DNA of 64,000 bases from Streptomyces griseoloalbus (GTDB lineage: Bacteria; Actinomycetota; Actinomycetes; Streptomycetales; Streptomycetaceae). Shown in pieces: positions 17,714 through 27,727 of the stretch (position 1 is the first letter of the stretch; each line of letters starts with the position of its first letter). The translations under genes and the position numbers were made by a program. The notes under the pieces are model-generated. The model ran no database searches and was not told the origin of the DNA. It saw nothing but the letters and a program-made list of their open reading frames with translations. The stretch lies in contig BMUD01000015.1 in NCBI GenBank assembly GCA_014650015.1, positions 151,079 through 215,078 of the forward strand, written 5' to 3'.

Positions 17714-18907
17714 TCAGCCCTTCACACAGACGACCTGCTTCAGCTTCGCGACGACCTCCACGAGGTCCCGCTGCTGGTCGATGACCTGCTCGATCGGCTT
17801 GTAAGCGCCCGGTATCTCGTCCACGACGCCGGAGTCCTTACGGCACTCCACGCCCCGCGTCTGCTCCTCCAGGTCCTTCGTCGAGAAGCGCCGCTTCGCC
17901 GCGTTGCGGCTCATCCGCCGACCGGCGCCGTGTGACGCCGAGTTGAAGGACTTGGCGTTTCCGAGGCCCTTGACGATGTACGAACCCGTGCCCATGGACC
18001 CGGGGATGATCCCGTACTCGCCGGAACCCGCCCGGATCGCGCCCTTCCGGGTCACCAGCAGGTCCATGCCCTCGTAGCGCTCCTCGGCCACGTAGTTGTG
18101 GTGGGCGCTGATCTCCGGCTCGAAGGTCGGCCCGGCCTTCTTGAACTCCTTGCGGATCACGTCCTTCAGGAGCGCCATCATGATCGAGCGGTTGTACTTC
18201 GCGTACTCCTGCGCCCAGAACAGGTCGTTGCGGTACGCCGCCATCTGCGGGGTGTCCGCGACGAAGACGGCGAGGTCGCGGTCGACCAGGCCCTGGTTGT
18301 GCGGGAGCTTCTGGGCCACGCCGATGTGGTGCTCGGCGAGTTCCTTGCCGATGTTGCGGGAACCGGAGTGCAGCATGAGCCACACGGAACCGGATGTATC
18401 CGTACATACTTCTACGAAATGGTTTCCGCCGCCCAGCGTCCCCATCTGCTTGGTGGCGCGCTCCGCGCGGAACTTGACCGCGTCCGCCACCCCGCCGAAC
18501 CGCGCCCAGAAGTCGTCCCAGCCGCCGGTCGGGAAGGCGTGCAGCCGGCCCGGGTCGACGGGGTCGCCGTGCATGCCCCGCCCGACCGGAATCGCCTGCT
18601 CGATCTTGGACCGCAGCCGCGAGAGATCACCGGGGAGGTCGTTCGCCGTCAGGGACGTCCTCACCGCCGACATCCCGCAGCCGATGTCGACCCCCACCGC
18701 CGCCGGGCACACCGCACCGCGCATCGCGATGACCGACCCGACCGTCGCGCCCTTGCCGTAGTGCACGTCCGGCATCACGGCCAGGCCCTTGATCCACGGC
18801 AGGGTGGCGACGTTCCGCAGCTGCTGGAGGGCGCCCTCCTCCACCGTCGCCGGGTCCGTCCACAGACGGATCGGCACCTTCGCACCCGGCAGCTCCACGT
18901 ACGACAT
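17714..18907 (-). CDS. rtcB: RNA-splicing ligase RtcB
   Basis: The 397-residue protein is an RtcB-type RNA ligase, joining 2',3'-cyclic phosphate or 3'-phosphate ends to 5'-OH ends with GTP and Mn2+. Family marks are G-V-D-I-G-C-G-M near 78, G-G-G-N-H-F-V-E near 165, H-S-G-S-R-N-I-G, and the guanylylation region S-H-G-A-G-R-R-M-S-R. The ATG at 18907 follows a GGAG. In bacteria RtcB repairs tRNA or rRNA; no RtcA or archease gene is adjacent. Confidence 0.95.
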   Translation of the reverse strand: MSYVELPGAKVPIRLWTDPATVEEGALQQLRNVATLPWIKGLAVMPDVHYGKGATVGSVIAMRGAVCPAAVGVDIGCGMSAVRTSLTANDLPGDLSRLRSKIEQAIPVGRGMHGDPVDPGRLHAFPTGGWDDFWARFGGVADAVKFRAERATKQMGTLGGGNHFVEVCTDTSGSVWLMLHSGSRNIGKELAEHHIGVAQKLPHNQGLVDRDLAVFVADTPQMAAYRNDLFWAQEYAKYNRSIMMALLKDVIRKEFKKAGPTFEPEISAHHNYVAEERYEGMDLLVTRKGAIRAGSGEYGIIPGSMGTGSYIVKGLGNAKSFNSASHGAGRRMSRNAAKRRFSTKDLEEQTRGVECRKDSGVVDEIPGAYKPIEQVIDQQRDLVEVVAKLKQVVCVKG

Positions 18908-19122
18908 AACGTCTCCATTCCCCCGAAAGCCAGCAGAAGTCCTGAATCGCAAAACCGGCGCCAAGGTCGACGAAAAGGGATGACGGACCGGCGTCCACGG
19001 CAGTGCGTGCGATACACATTGTCTGCGGGGGGCGCCCCCCTGCGGCAAGCGATTAACCAGCGGGGACACTGGGGAGACCCGGCGGGCACCGGCCCGCACC
19101 CACCGTCGAGAGGAGCCCGACC

Positions 19123-19968
19123 GTGCAGCGGAAGGCGTACGTATCCGGCGTCGCCGCGCTCCTGGCGGCCGTGCTGACCGGCTGCACCGGCAGCTCGGAC
19201 GACGGCGGCCCGTCGGACAACTCCAACCCGGGAAGTGCCGGTACGGCGACCCAGGCCGCCCAGCCCGGCAAGTACGCCACCCTCCCCGAGCCCTGCGGCG
19301 CGGTCGACGACCGGACGCTCGGCGAACTCCTGCCCGGCGTCCAGGAGATGGCCGACGAGACGCAGCGCGAGGACGCGTACGCGGGCGAGGCGACCCTCAC
19401 CTACGACACCGACCGCAAGGTGGGCTGCCGCTGGAAGGTGGAGTCGGCGGAGGCGACCGACCATCTGCTGGTCGACTTCGAACGGATCGTCTCCTACGAC
19501 AACGCCGTCAGCGACGACGCCCAGGCCGAACAGCTCTTCGCGACGAAGCAGGCGGCGGCGCAACTCCCGGAGCCGACGGTCACGGAGTCCGGCTCTCCCT
19601 CCACCGGCCCTTCCGCGAACGCGAGTTCGTCGCCCTCCGCCTCGGCCTCCTCCTCGCCCTCGACCTCCTCCTCGGCCTCCGACTCGCCCTCGTCCGGGGC
19701 CTCCTCACCCCCCGCCGGTGCGTCCGACCTCCAGCCCCGCATCCTGGAGGACCTCGGTGACGAGGCGTTCCTCGACGACGAGCTGAACAGCTCCGGTTCG
19801 ACCGCGAAGCAGCGCACGGTGACTGTGGCGTTCCGCACGTCCAACGTGATCGTGACGATCGAGTACGCGGAGCAGCCGGTGACCGTCGGCGCCGTCCCGG
19901 ACAGCAAGGAATTGCAGGACAGGGCCCGGAAGCTGGCCTCGGAGCTGGCCGATGCGCTGGGCGGCTGA
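19123..19968 (+). CDS. Lipoprotein, DUF3558-like
   Basis: The 281-residue protein begins with a lipoprotein signal peptide ending L-T-G-C (Cys about 21). Conserved cysteines follow in L-P-E-P-C-G-A-V and V-G-C-R-W-K, a pattern seen in DUF3558 lipoproteins of actinomycetes. A Ser/Ala/Pro-rich low-complexity region lies at about 155-210. It starts with GTG, preceded by GAGAGGAG. The next gene encodes a paralogue with the same L-P-E-P-C start. Function unknown, exported and membrane-anchored. Confidence 0.8.
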   Translation: MQRKAYVSGVAALLAAVLTGCTGSSDDGGPSDNSNPGSAGTATQAAQPGKYATLPEPCGAVDDRTLGELLPGVQEMADETQREDAYAGEATLTYDTDRKVGCRWKVESAEATDHLLVDFERIVSYDNAVSDDAQAEQLFATKQAAAQLPEPTVTESGSPSTGPSANASSSPSASASSSPSTSSSASDSPSSGASSPPAGASDLQPRILEDLGDEAFLDDELNSSGSTAKQRTVTVAFRTSNVIVTIEYAEQPVTVGAVPDSKELQDRARKLASELADALGG

Positions 19969-20101
19969 GCACCGTTCACAGCCCCTTCACCGCCCTGCGC
20001 ACCGTGCGCGAAGGAAGACCACACGCGCGGCTCAACGCGTACCGTGACCCCTCGGACCCGTTCCGACCACAGGGAACACGAGCGTCATGAGTGAAGGAAC
20101 C

Positions 20102-20947
20102 ATGCAGCGACGAGCACAGCGAGACCCGCGAGATCCGCGAGACCAGCGAGCGAAGCGCCTCCACCGCGTCCTTGTCTGCGCGGCCGCCGTCCCCGTGATG
20201 CTGATCGCCTCCGGCTGCTCCTCGGACTCCGGCTCCGACGACGGCAAGGACAAGGGCGCCGACGCCTCCGCGTCGCAGTCCGCGAGCCCGTCCCCGACCG
20301 TGCGGGCGGCGGCGTACAAGAAGCTCCCGGAGCCGTGCGCGGTGCTGTCCAAGAAGACCCTGGAGGACTTGGCGCCGAAGGCGAAGGCGGGCAAGGAGGG
20401 CAACTCGGACGACATCTCCACCCGCGCCAACTGCTCCTGGAACAGCCTGGACAACAACGGTGTGAAGGGCTCCCAGTTCCGCTGGCTGAACGTGTCGCTG
20501 CTGCGCTTCGACTCGGACACCACCCGTGGCCCGGGCGACGAGCTGGCCAAGGAGTACTACGACAAGCAGGTGCGGGACGCACAGTCGGCCGAGGGCGCGA
20601 AGGGCACCAGGACGGAGCCGCTGACCGGCACCGGTGACGAGGCCATGGTGGTGCGGTACGACCTGAAGAAGAAGGAAGGCACCTTCAAGCAGCAGACGGT
20701 CGTCGCACGCGTCGAGAACGTGGTCGTCACCCTCGACTACAACGGCGCCGGCCTCGCCGGTGACAAGACGCCGGACGCCGACGACCTGGTGAAGGACGCG
20801 CAGAAGGCGGCCAAGGAGGCCGTCGCGTCGGTGACGGAGGCCAACGGCGCGGCGGCGGCGAGCGGTTCCCCGTCCACGTCGCCCTCCACGTCGGCTTCCC
20901 AGTCGGCCTCGGCGTCGGCTTCGAAGCCCGCCTCCGGCAAGGCCTGA
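20102..20947 (+). CDS. Lipoprotein, DUF3558-like, paralogue of the preceding gene
   Basis: The 281-residue product has an Arg/Asp-rich N-terminus, then a signal segment ending I-A-S-G-C. The mature part has K-L-P-E-P-C-A-V-L and A-N-C-S-W-N, paralleling the cysteines of the preceding lipoprotein, and a Ser/Ala tail. I chose the ATG at 20102 (AAGGA five bases upstream); an ATG at 20087 adds five residues. Only about 130 bases separate the two paralogues, so the pair probably arose by tandem duplication. Function unknown. Confidence 0.8.
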   Translation: MQRRAQRDPRDPRDQRAKRLHRVLVCAAAVPVMLIASGCSSDSGSDDGKDKGADASASQSASPSPTVRAAAYKKLPEPCAVLSKKTLEDLAPKAKAGKEGNSDDISTRANCSWNSLDNNGVKGSQFRWLNVSLLRFDSDTTRGPGDELAKEYYDKQVRDAQSAEGAKGTRTEPLTGTGDEAMVVRYDLKKKEGTFKQQTVVARVENVVVTLDYNGAGLAGDKTPDADDLVKDAQKAAKEAVASVTEANGAAAASGSPSTSPSTSASQSASASASKPASGKA

Positions 20948-21035
20948 CCCCCGCAGGACCGGACCGGCCACCCGTCCCCCGCACACATGTGCCACTCTGT
21001 GGTGCGCAACAACACGCACTGGGAGGGGAGTACGG

Positions 21036-22415
21036 GTGGCCGCGCCACTGCAGCTGACACGTATGCACCGGGTTCTCATCGGCGTTGTCGTCACCGGTGC
21101 CGTCATCATCGCCGGGATCGGCTTCGCCGGTTCGTACGCGGCTGTCCGTGAACTGGCCCTGCAGAAGGGCTTCGGGAACTTCAGCTACGTCTTCCCGATC
21201 GGCATCGACGCCGGTATCTGCGTACTGCTGGCCCTGGATCTGCTGCTGACCTGGATCCGTATCCCGTTCCCGCTGCTGCGGCAGACGGCGTGGCTGCTGA
21301 CGGCGGCGACGATCGCCTTCAACGGCGCGGCGGCGTGGCCCGACCCGCTCGGGGTGGGCATGCACGGTGTGATCCCGGTGCTGTTCGTGGTCTCGGTGGA
21401 GGCGGCCCGGCACGCGATCGGGCGGATCGCCGACATCACCGCCGACAAGCACATGGAGGGCGTCCGCCTCACCCGCTGGATGCTGTCGCCGGTCCCGACC
21501 TTCCTGCTGTGGCGCCGGATGAAGCTGTGGGAGCTGCGCTCCTACGAGCAGGTGATCAAGCTGGAGCAGGAGCGCCTGGTCTACCAGGCCCGCCTCCGCT
21601 CCCGCTTCGGCCGTTCCTGGCGCCGCAAGGCCCCGGTGGAGGCCCTCATGCCGCTGCGCCTGGCCAAGTACGGCGTCCCCCTCGCCGAAACGGCCCCCGC
21701 GGGCCTGGCAGCGGCCGGCATAGAACCGGCCCTCCTCCCCCCGTCCCCCACCGACCTGACCAAAGGCACCCCCACCGCGGCCCTGGCAACGGGCAGCCAC
21801 ACGGCGATAGCCCCGGCCGGCCCCGCCGACGCGGCCGCGGGCGGCCCCGCCGACCTGGCCGCGGACAGTCGTGCCGCCGGGACGGCACGGGTGGGCACGG
21901 CAGCTCACCCCGGCGAGCAGCAGCGGGAACTCGAGGGCCACCCCCACCCCGGTCACCAGGACGACCCGGCCGCCAATCCCTGGCTGCACGCCCGCGACCC
22001 GCAGTCGGTCGAGTACCACGGCGGCTACGACCCGACCTATGACCCGGACGAGGAGTACGCCCGCTGGTACGCGGAGCAGCAGCAGGCCGAGCAGTACCAG
22101 GACCAGTTCGAGGAAGAACCCCCCGTCCCGGAACCCTCTCCGGAGGAGACCGGCAGCTTCCCCATCCCGGTGACCCCCGGCCGCACCCGCGAGCTCGGCG
22201 AAGGCGGCGGCACCCCGGTCGCCGACCCGGACGAGGAGGCGTACTACCAGGTCTTCAAGAAGTCGATCAACGGCAGCTACCCGACGCCCCGGGAGTTCGG
22301 CGACAACGTCGAGGCGGAGTTCAGCCTCACGCTCCCGCCGGAGGAGACCAAGCGCCTGGTCACCCGCTTCACGAACCGCTTCAACGCGGAACTGGAAGAG
22401 GACCACATCGCGTAG
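21036..22415 (+). CDS. DUF2637 membrane protein with long cytoplasmic tail
   Basis: The 459-residue protein has four membrane helices within the first 130 residues (the DUF2637 region, with F-P-I-G-I-D-A-G-I and I-A-F-N-G-A-A-A-W) and a long hydrophilic tail rich in Ala, Pro, Glu and Tyr. DUF2637 resembles spread proteins (SpdB) of Streptomyces plasmids, but this copy sits in a conserved chromosomal context next to lysS. The start is GTG with GGAGGGGAG upstream. A role in DNA transfer or cell-envelope organisation is possible but unproven. Confidence 0.8.
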   Translation: MAAPLQLTRMHRVLIGVVVTGAVIIAGIGFAGSYAAVRELALQKGFGNFSYVFPIGIDAGICVLLALDLLLTWIRIPFPLLRQTAWLLTAATIAFNGAAAWPDPLGVGMHGVIPVLFVVSVEAARHAIGRIADITADKHMEGVRLTRWMLSPVPTFLLWRRMKLWELRSYEQVIKLEQERLVYQARLRSRFGRSWRRKAPVEALMPLRLAKYGVPLAETAPAGLAAAGIEPALLPPSPTDLTKGTPTAALATGSHTAIAPAGPADAAAGGPADLAADSRAAGTARVGTAAHPGEQQRELEGHPHPGHQDDPAANPWLHARDPQSVEYHGGYDPTYDPDEEYARWYAEQQQAEQYQDQFEEEPPVPEPSPEETGSFPIPVTPGRTRELGEGGGTPVADPDEEAYYQVFKKSINGSYPTPREFGDNVEAEFSLTLPPEETKRLVTRFTNRFNAELEEDHIA

Positions 22416-22432
22416 AGCCGGAGCCACGACGA

Positions 22433-22474
22433 CGAGAGGGGGCGCCCGGCACACACCGGACGCCCCCTCTTCTC
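22433..22474. terminator. Bidirectional terminator between DUF2637 gene and lysS
   Basis: A long stem (AGAGGGGGCG paired with CGCCCCCTCT, plus an inner CCGG/CCGG) lies between the two convergent genes. Confidence 0.8.
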
Positions 22475-22487
22475 GTGGAACCGCGGT

Positions 22488-24221
22488 CTACTCCCCGAGC
22501 AGCGCCCGCACCCGCTCCTGTCCCACCGCGAGCAGCAGTGTGGGCAGACGCGGACCCGTGTCCCGCCCGACCAGCAGGTGGTACAGCAGCGCGAAGAAGG
22601 ACCGCTGGGCGGTCTTGATCTCCGGCGGCAGCTCCTTGGGCGTGGCGTCGGCGGAGAAGCCGGCCTGGACCTTGGGCACGCCGTAGACGAGGTGGGTGAG
22701 CCCGTCCAGCGACCAGTTGTCGGCGAGGCCGTCGAGCAGCAGCCGCAGGGACTGCCGCGCCTGCTCGTCGAGCGACTTCAGCAGCTCGGCGTCGGGCTCC
22801 GCGCGGACGATGGTGCGCTGGTCGGCGGGGACGTGGGTGTTGATCCACGCCTCGGCCTTGTCGTAGCGAGGCCGGGCCTCGTCCAGCGTCGCCGGCGGGT
22901 TCGCCGGGTCGAGGTCGCTGAGGATGCGCAGCGCCTGGTCCTCGTGACCGGCGGTGATGTCCGCCACCGAGGCCAGCGTGCGGTACGGCAGCGGCCTGGG
23001 TGTCCTCGGCAGCTCACCGCCGGCGGTGCCCACCGCGCGGGAGTGCGCGGCCGCGTCGGCGGGCAGCGCGGAGCCGTCGGCGACCTTGGCGTCGAGGCGG
23101 TCCCACTCGTCGTAGAGGCGCTGGATCTCCTGGTCGAAGGCGATCTTGAAGGACTGGTTGGGCCGGCGCCGGGCGTAGAGCCAGCGCAGCAGCTGCGGCT
23201 CCATGATCTTCAGGGCGTCGGCCGGGGTCGGTACCCCACCGCGCGAGGACGACATCTTGGCCATGCCGCTGATGCCGACGAAGGCGTACATGGGCCCGAT
23301 GGGCTGCTTGCCGCCGAAGATCCCGACGATCTGCCCGCCCACCTGGAACGACGACCCCGGCGAGGAGTGGTCGACCCCGCTGGGCTCGAAGATCACGCCC
23401 TCGTACGCCCAGCGCATGGGCCAGTCGACCTTCCAGACCAGCTTGCCGCGGTTGAACTCGTTCAGCCGGACGGTCTCGGAGAAGCCGCACACCGAGCAGG
23501 CGTAGGTCAGCTCGGTGGAGTCGTCGTCGTAGGACGTGACGGTGGTGAAGTCCTTCTCGCAGTTGCCGCAGTACGGCTTGTACGGGAAGTACCCGGCGGC
23601 ACCGGCGCTGCCGTCGTCCTCGGCCGCGGCGCCGGAGCCCTCGGCGGCCTCCAGCTCGGCCTCGTCGACGGGCTTCTGCTGCTGCTTCTTCGCCGGGGTC
23701 TTCTTGGTGCGGTACTGCGCGAGGATCGCGTCGATGTCGCCGCGGTGCCGCATGGCGTGCAGGATCTGCTCGCGGTAGACGCCGCTGGTGTACTGCTCGG
23801 TCTGGCTGATCCCGTCGAACTCGACGCCCATCTCGGCCAGCGAGGTGATCATCGCGGCCTTGAAGTGCTCGGCCCAGTTCGGGTGCGCCGAGCCCTTGGG
23901 CGCCGGGACGGAGGTGAGCGGCTTGCCGATGTGCTCGGACCACGTCTCGTCGACGCCGGTGACGCCGGCCGGGACCTTGCGGTACCGGTCGTAGTCGTCC
24001 CAGGAGATCAGGTGCCGCACCTGGTGGCCGCGGCGGCGGATCTCGTCGGCGACGAGGTGCGGGGTCATGACCTCGCGGAGGTTGCCCAGGTGGATCGGGC
24101 CGGAGGGCGACAGCCCGGACGCGACGACGACCGGTTTGCCCGGGGCCCGACGCTCCGACTCCTCGATGACCTCATCCGCGAAACGGGAGACCCAGTCGGT
24201 GGTCTCGGTGCTCTGAGCCAC
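22488..24221 (-). CDS. lysS: Lysyl-tRNA synthetase, class I
   Basis: The 577-residue enzyme charges tRNA-Lys. It is of class I: a HIGH-like H-L-G-N (about 44-47), a K-M-S-S-S signature (about 321-325) and paired cysteines C-G-N-C and C-S-V-C forming a zinc site. Class I LysRS is uncommon in bacteria but known in Streptomyces. A Lys/Gln-Glu-rich insertion (about 170-215) is present. The start is GTG at 24221, about ten bases after AAGGA. It is divergent from argS with about 160 bases between. Confidence 0.95.
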   Translation of the reverse strand: MAQSTETTDWVSRFADEVIEESERRAPGKPVVVASGLSPSGPIHLGNLREVMTPHLVADEIRRRGHQVRHLISWDDYDRYRKVPAGVTGVDETWSEHIGKPLTSVPAPKGSAHPNWAEHFKAAMITSLAEMGVEFDGISQTEQYTSGVYREQILHAMRHRGDIDAILAQYRTKKTPAKKQQQKPVDEAELEAAEGSGAAAEDDGSAGAAGYFPYKPYCGNCEKDFTTVTSYDDDSTELTYACSVCGFSETVRLNEFNRGKLVWKVDWPMRWAYEGVIFEPSGVDHSSPGSSFQVGGQIVGIFGGKQPIGPMYAFVGISGMAKMSSSRGGVPTPADALKIMEPQLLRWLYARRRPNQSFKIAFDQEIQRLYDEWDRLDAKVADGSALPADAAAHSRAVGTAGGELPRTPRPLPYRTLASVADITAGHEDQALRILSDLDPANPPATLDEARPRYDKAEAWINTHVPADQRTIVRAEPDAELLKSLDEQARQSLRLLLDGLADNWSLDGLTHLVYGVPKVQAGFSADATPKELPPEIKTAQRSFFALLYHLLVGRDTGPRLPTLLLAVGQERVRALLGE

Positions 24222-24380
24222 GATCGGCACGTCCTTCTTTCTGCTCGAACAGCCGGTACGGTCGCACGGCTGACCGCTCCATTCTCCCAGTCCGGCCCGC
24301 ATCCGCGAAAACCGCTTTTCACCGCGTGGGATACTCGGCTTCGTCAGTAGTCCACGAACCCGAGCAGAACGGCAGCCTCC

Positions 24381-26156
24381 ATGGCCTCGGTCACGTCCCT
24401 CACCGACTCCGTCCAGCAGCATCTCGCGTCCGCCCTTTCGGCCACCCGGCCGGAGGCCGCCGGCGCGGACCCGCTGCTGCGACGAAGCGACCGGGCGGAC
24501 TTCCAGGCCAACGGCATCCTCGCGCTGGCCAAGAAGGCGAAGGCGAACCCGCGCGAGCTGGCCGGCGAGGTCGTCGCGCGGATCACCACCGGTGACCTGA
24601 TCAAGGACGTCGAGGTCTCCGGTCCGGGCTTCCTCAACCTCACGATCGCGGACAGGGCGATCACCGGGAACCTGGCCGCGCGGTACGCGGACGACACGGG
24701 CCGCCTCGGCGTGCCGTCGACCGGGAACCCCGGCACGACGGTGATCGACTACGCCCAGCCGAACGTGGCGAAGGAGATGCACGTCGGCCACCTCCGTTCC
24801 GCCGTGATCGGTGACTCGGTGGTCCAGCTGCTGGAGTTCACCGGCGAGAACGTCGTGCGCCGGCACCACATCGGCGACTGGGGCACCCAGTTCGGCATGC
24901 TCATCCAGTACCTGGACGAGCACCCGCACGAGCTGGACCACAAGGCCGACGAGAACCTCCAGGCGTCCGGCGAGGAGGCGATGTCCAACCTCGACCGCCT
25001 CTACAAGACGGCGCGGAAGCTGTTCGACTCCGACGAGGAGTTCAAGGCGCGCGCCCGGCGCCGGGTGGTCGACCTCCAGGCGGGCGACCCGGCGACGCTG
25101 GCCACGTGGCAGAAGTTCGTCGACGAGTCGAAGATCTACTTCTTCTCCGTCTTCGAGAAGCTGGACATGGAGGTCCGCGACGCGGACATCGTCGGCGAGT
25201 CCGGCTACAACGACATGCTCGCGGAGACCTGCCGGCTGCTGGAGGAGTCGGGCGTCGCGGTCCGCTCCGAGGGCGCGCTGTGCGTGTTCTTCGACGACGT
25301 CAAGGGCCCGGACGGCAACCCGGTCCCGCTGATCGTGCAGAAGTCGGACGGCGGCTACGGCTACGCGGCGACCGACCTCTCCGCGATCCGGGACCGCGTG
25401 TTCCACCTGAAGGCGAACACCCTGCTGTACGTGGTGGACGCCCGGCAGGCGCTGCACTTCAAGATGGTCTTCGAGACCGCGCGCAGGGCCGGCTGGCTCA
25501 ACGACGACGTGCACGCGGTCCAGCTGGCGTTCGGCACGGTCCTCGGCAAGGACGGCAAGCCGTTCAAGACCCGTGAGGGCGAGACGGTGCGTCTGGTCGA
25601 CCTCCTCGACGAGGCGATCGACCGCGCGTCGGCGGTCGTGCGGGAGAAGGCGCAGGACCTGTCCGAGGAGGAGATCGCCGAGCGGGGCACCCAGGTGGGC
25701 ATCGGCGCGGTGAAGTACGCGGACCTGTCGACGTCGGCGAACCGGGACTACAAGTTCGACCTGGACCAGATGGTCTCGCTGAACGGCGACACGTCCGTCT
25801 ACCTCCAGTACGCCTACGCCCGTATCCGCTCGATCCTGCGCAAGGCCCCCGAGGGCGTCCGCCCGTCGGCGCACCCGGAGCTGGAACTGGCCCCGGCCGA
25901 GCGGGCGCTGGGCCTGCACCTGGACGCGTTCGCGGAGACGGTGGCGGAGGCGGCCCGCGAGTACGCCCCGCACAAGCTGGCGGCGTACCTGTACCAGCTG
26001 GCGTCCCACTACACGTCGTTCTACGACAAGTGCCCGGTCCTGAAGGCCGAGTCCCCGGCCCAGGTGGAGAACCGCCTGTTCCTGTGCGACATCACGGCCC
26101 GCACGCTGCACCGGGGCATGGCCCTGCTGGGCATCCGGACGCCCGAGCGGCTCTGA
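24381..26156 (+). CDS. argS: Arginyl-tRNA synthetase
   Basis: The 591-residue class I synthetase attaches arginine to tRNA-Arg. The N-terminal Add1-like domain is followed by the active-site motif [13 protein letters not shown] (HIGH at about 134-137). The KMSK loop is degenerate, as usual for many ArgRS (G-K-P-F-K-T-R-E-G). A DALR anticodon domain fills the C-terminus. The ATG at 24381 gives the usual length. A strong hairpin follows the stop. Confidence 0.96.
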   Translation: MASVTSLTDSVQQHLASALSATRPEAAGADPLLRRSDRADFQANGILALAKKAKANPRELAGEVVARITTGDLIKDVEVSGPGFLNLTIADRAITGNLAARYADDTGRLGVPSTGNPGTTVIDYAQPNVAKEMHVGHLRSAVIGDSVVQLLEFTGENVVRRHHIGDWGTQFGMLIQYLDEHPHELDHKADENLQASGEEAMSNLDRLYKTARKLFDSDEEFKARARRRVVDLQAGDPATLATWQKFVDESKIYFFSVFEKLDMEVRDADIVGESGYNDMLAETCRLLEESGVAVRSEGALCVFFDDVKGPDGNPVPLIVQKSDGGYGYAATDLSAIRDRVFHLKANTLLYVVDARQALHFKMVFETARRAGWLNDDVHAVQLAFGTVLGKDGKPFKTREGETVRLVDLLDEAIDRASAVVREKAQDLSEEEIAERGTQVGIGAVKYADLSTSANRDYKFDLDQMVSLNGDTSVYLQYAYARIRSILRKAPEGVRPSAHPELELAPAERALGLHLDAFAETVAEAAREYAPHKLAAYLYQLASHYTSFYDKCPVLKAESPAQVENRLFLCDITARTLHRGMALLGIRTPERL

Positions 26157-26174
26157 CCTTCGCCGGCATGCGGC

Positions 26175-26213
26175 GTGCGGCCCGTCCTCCCCCAGGGGGA
26201 GGACGGGCCGCAC
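26175..26213 (+). terminator. Terminator after argS
   Basis: A perfect 18-base stem (starting GTGCGGCCCG, closing CGGGCCGCAC) with a three-base loop lies 19 bases after the argS stop. Confidence 0.85.
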
Positions 26214-26465
26214 GGATGTGGGGGACGGATCGGAGGCCGGGTGGACGTCACGGCGGGCGGTCCGACCCGCGCGGTACGCGCCGTGGACCGAGTGGACGTG
26301 GCGACCTACGTCCGCACCGGGATGACCGCGGCCCGCCCCGGCGGCGTCGTCCGCTCCTGCTTCCGGCACGCGGCGGCCGGCGGCGAGCGGGAGTGTTTCG
26401 ACGGGCGGGTGGGTGGGCCGGGACGAGCCGCCGCCCTTGGCGTCGGGCGCGCGGCGCCTGGCCCT
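26214..26465. other. Intergenic region between argS terminator and aminotransferase
   Basis: About 250 bases. A plus-strand frame is open, but it has no ribosome binding site and no recognisable domain, and I do not call it a gene. Confidence 0.4.
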
Positions 26466-27692
26466 TCAGCGTCGGGCGCGCAGCGCCTCCCCCAGCCTCC
26501 GCAGGCCCTCCGCGATCTCCTCCGGCGTCTGCGTGACGAAGCAGAGCCGCAGTGTGGCCCGGTCCGGCTCACCGGCGTAGAAGGGGGCGCCGGGGACGTA
26601 CGCCACGTCGTGCCGGACGACCTCGGGGAGCAGGGCTGTGGTGTCGTACCCCTCCGGCAGGCGTGCCCACAGGAACATGCCGCCCTCGGGGCGGGTCCAG
26701 GTCGACCCGGCCGGGAGCGCGTCCGTGAGGCCCGCGAGCATCGCGTCCCGGCGTACACCGTAGGCCCCGGCGACCCGGGCGACGTGCGCGTCCAGGTCCC
26801 GGTCGGCCAGATAGCGGGCGGCGGCGAGCTGGTTGAGGGTCGGCGTGTGCAGGTCGGCGGCCTGCTTGGCGACGACGCAGGCGCGGCGCAGTTCCCCGGG
26901 CGCCCGCAGCCAGCCGAGGCGCAGGCCGGGTGCCATGATCTTGGAGAAGCTGCCGAGGAGCACGGTCCGGTCCTCGGCGCCGGGCTGGGCGGCGATCCAC
27001 GGCACCCGCTCGCCCTCGAAGCGCAGCTCCCCGTACGGGTCGTCCTCGACGATCCACAGCCCGCACCGCGCGGCGACCTCGGCCACGGCGGCGCGGCGCG
27101 CGGCGGGCAGGGTGCGGCCGGTGGGGTTCTGGAAGGTGGGGACGGTGTAGAGCAGCTTGGGGCGCTCGCGCAGCACGAGCTCCTCCAGCGCCTCCGGGTC
27201 GAGACCGTGCTCGTCACCGGGCACGGCCACCACCCGGGCCCCGGCCAGCCCGAAGGCCTGGAGGGCGGCCAGGTAGCAGGGGCTTTCGACCAGCACCGTG
27301 TCGCCGGGTTCGAGCAGCGCGGTGGACAGCAGGGACAGCGCCTGCTGCGAGCCGGTGGTGACCATGAGGTCGTCCGGCGCGGTGGCCAGTCCGCGCGCCG
27401 AGGTGCGCTCGGCGAGCGCGGCCCGCAGGGCGGGTTCGCCCTCGGTGGTGGAGTACTGCAGTGCCCGCGCGGGCGCCTCGGCGAGGACGGCCCGGTACGC
27501 GGCGGCGATGCCGTCGGCGTCGAACAGCTCCGGGGCCGGCAGCCCGCCCGCGAAGTTGATCACCTCGGGGCGGGCGGTGACGGCGAGGATGTCCCGTACG
27601 GGCGAACCCCCGATCGACCGGGCCCGCGCGGCGAGCGGCGGCGGGGAGGCCGGGGCGGGGGCGGGGGAGGGGGCGGGCTGGGTCACGGTCAT
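26466..27692 (-). CDS. PLP-dependent aminotransferase (class I/II)
   Basis: The 408-residue enzyme has the fold-type I aminotransferase pattern: N-F-A-G-G-L-P-A-P-E near 45, T-T-G-S-Q-Q-A-L near 105, Y-T-V-P-T-F-Q-N-P-T-G near 185, the D-D-P-Y-G-E-L strand, and the PLP lysine in L-G-S-F-S-K-I-M-A-P-G near 255. It resembles the 2-aminoadipate/LysN-like group; the amino acid substrate is not clear. There is no MocR helix-turn-helix domain. Its ATG lies only six bases from a good -10 box, suggesting a leaderless transcript. Confidence 0.88.
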   Translation of the reverse strand: MTVTQPAPSPAPAPASPPPLAARARSIGGSPVRDILAVTARPEVINFAGGLPAPELFDADGIAAAYRAVLAEAPARALQYSTTEGEPALRAALAERTSARGLATAPDDLMVTTGSQQALSLLSTALLEPGDTVLVESPCYLAALQAFGLAGARVVAVPGDEHGLDPEALEELVLRERPKLLYTVPTFQNPTGRTLPAARRAAVAEVAARCGLWIVEDDPYGELRFEGERVPWIAAQPGAEDRTVLLGSFSKIMAPGLRLGWLRAPGELRRACVVAKQAADLHTPTLNQLAAARYLADRDLDAHVARVAGAYGVRRDAMLAGLTDALPAGSTWTRPEGGMFLWARLPEGYDTTALLPEVVRHDVAYVPGAPFYAGEPDRATLRLCFVTQTPEEIAEGLRRLGEALRARR

Positions 27693-27698
27693 GTCCGC

Positions 27699-27726
27699 AG
27701 CCTAGAGAAGTACTTGTCGCGTACAA
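27699..27726 (-). promoter_or_regulatory. Promoter of the aminotransferase gene, probably leaderless
   Basis: On the minus strand TTGTAC (27726-27721) and TAGGCT (27704-27699) are 16 bases apart. The ATG at 27692 follows the -10 box by six bases, so transcription would start at or next to it. The palindrome CTTGT-N5-ACAAG (about 27713-27727) overlaps the -35 box and may be an operator. Confidence 0.6.
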
Positions 27727-27727
27727 G

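Noticed and set aside
19026-19039. 14-base palindrome GGGGGGCGCCCCCC upstream of the first lipoprotein gene
   Set aside because: No loop and no T-run; in such GC-rich DNA a palindrome of this kind is weak evidence for a site.
26214-26465. Plus-strand frame after argS as a small gene
   Set aside because: No ribosome binding site, no domain, and it runs on into antisense of the aminotransferase gene.
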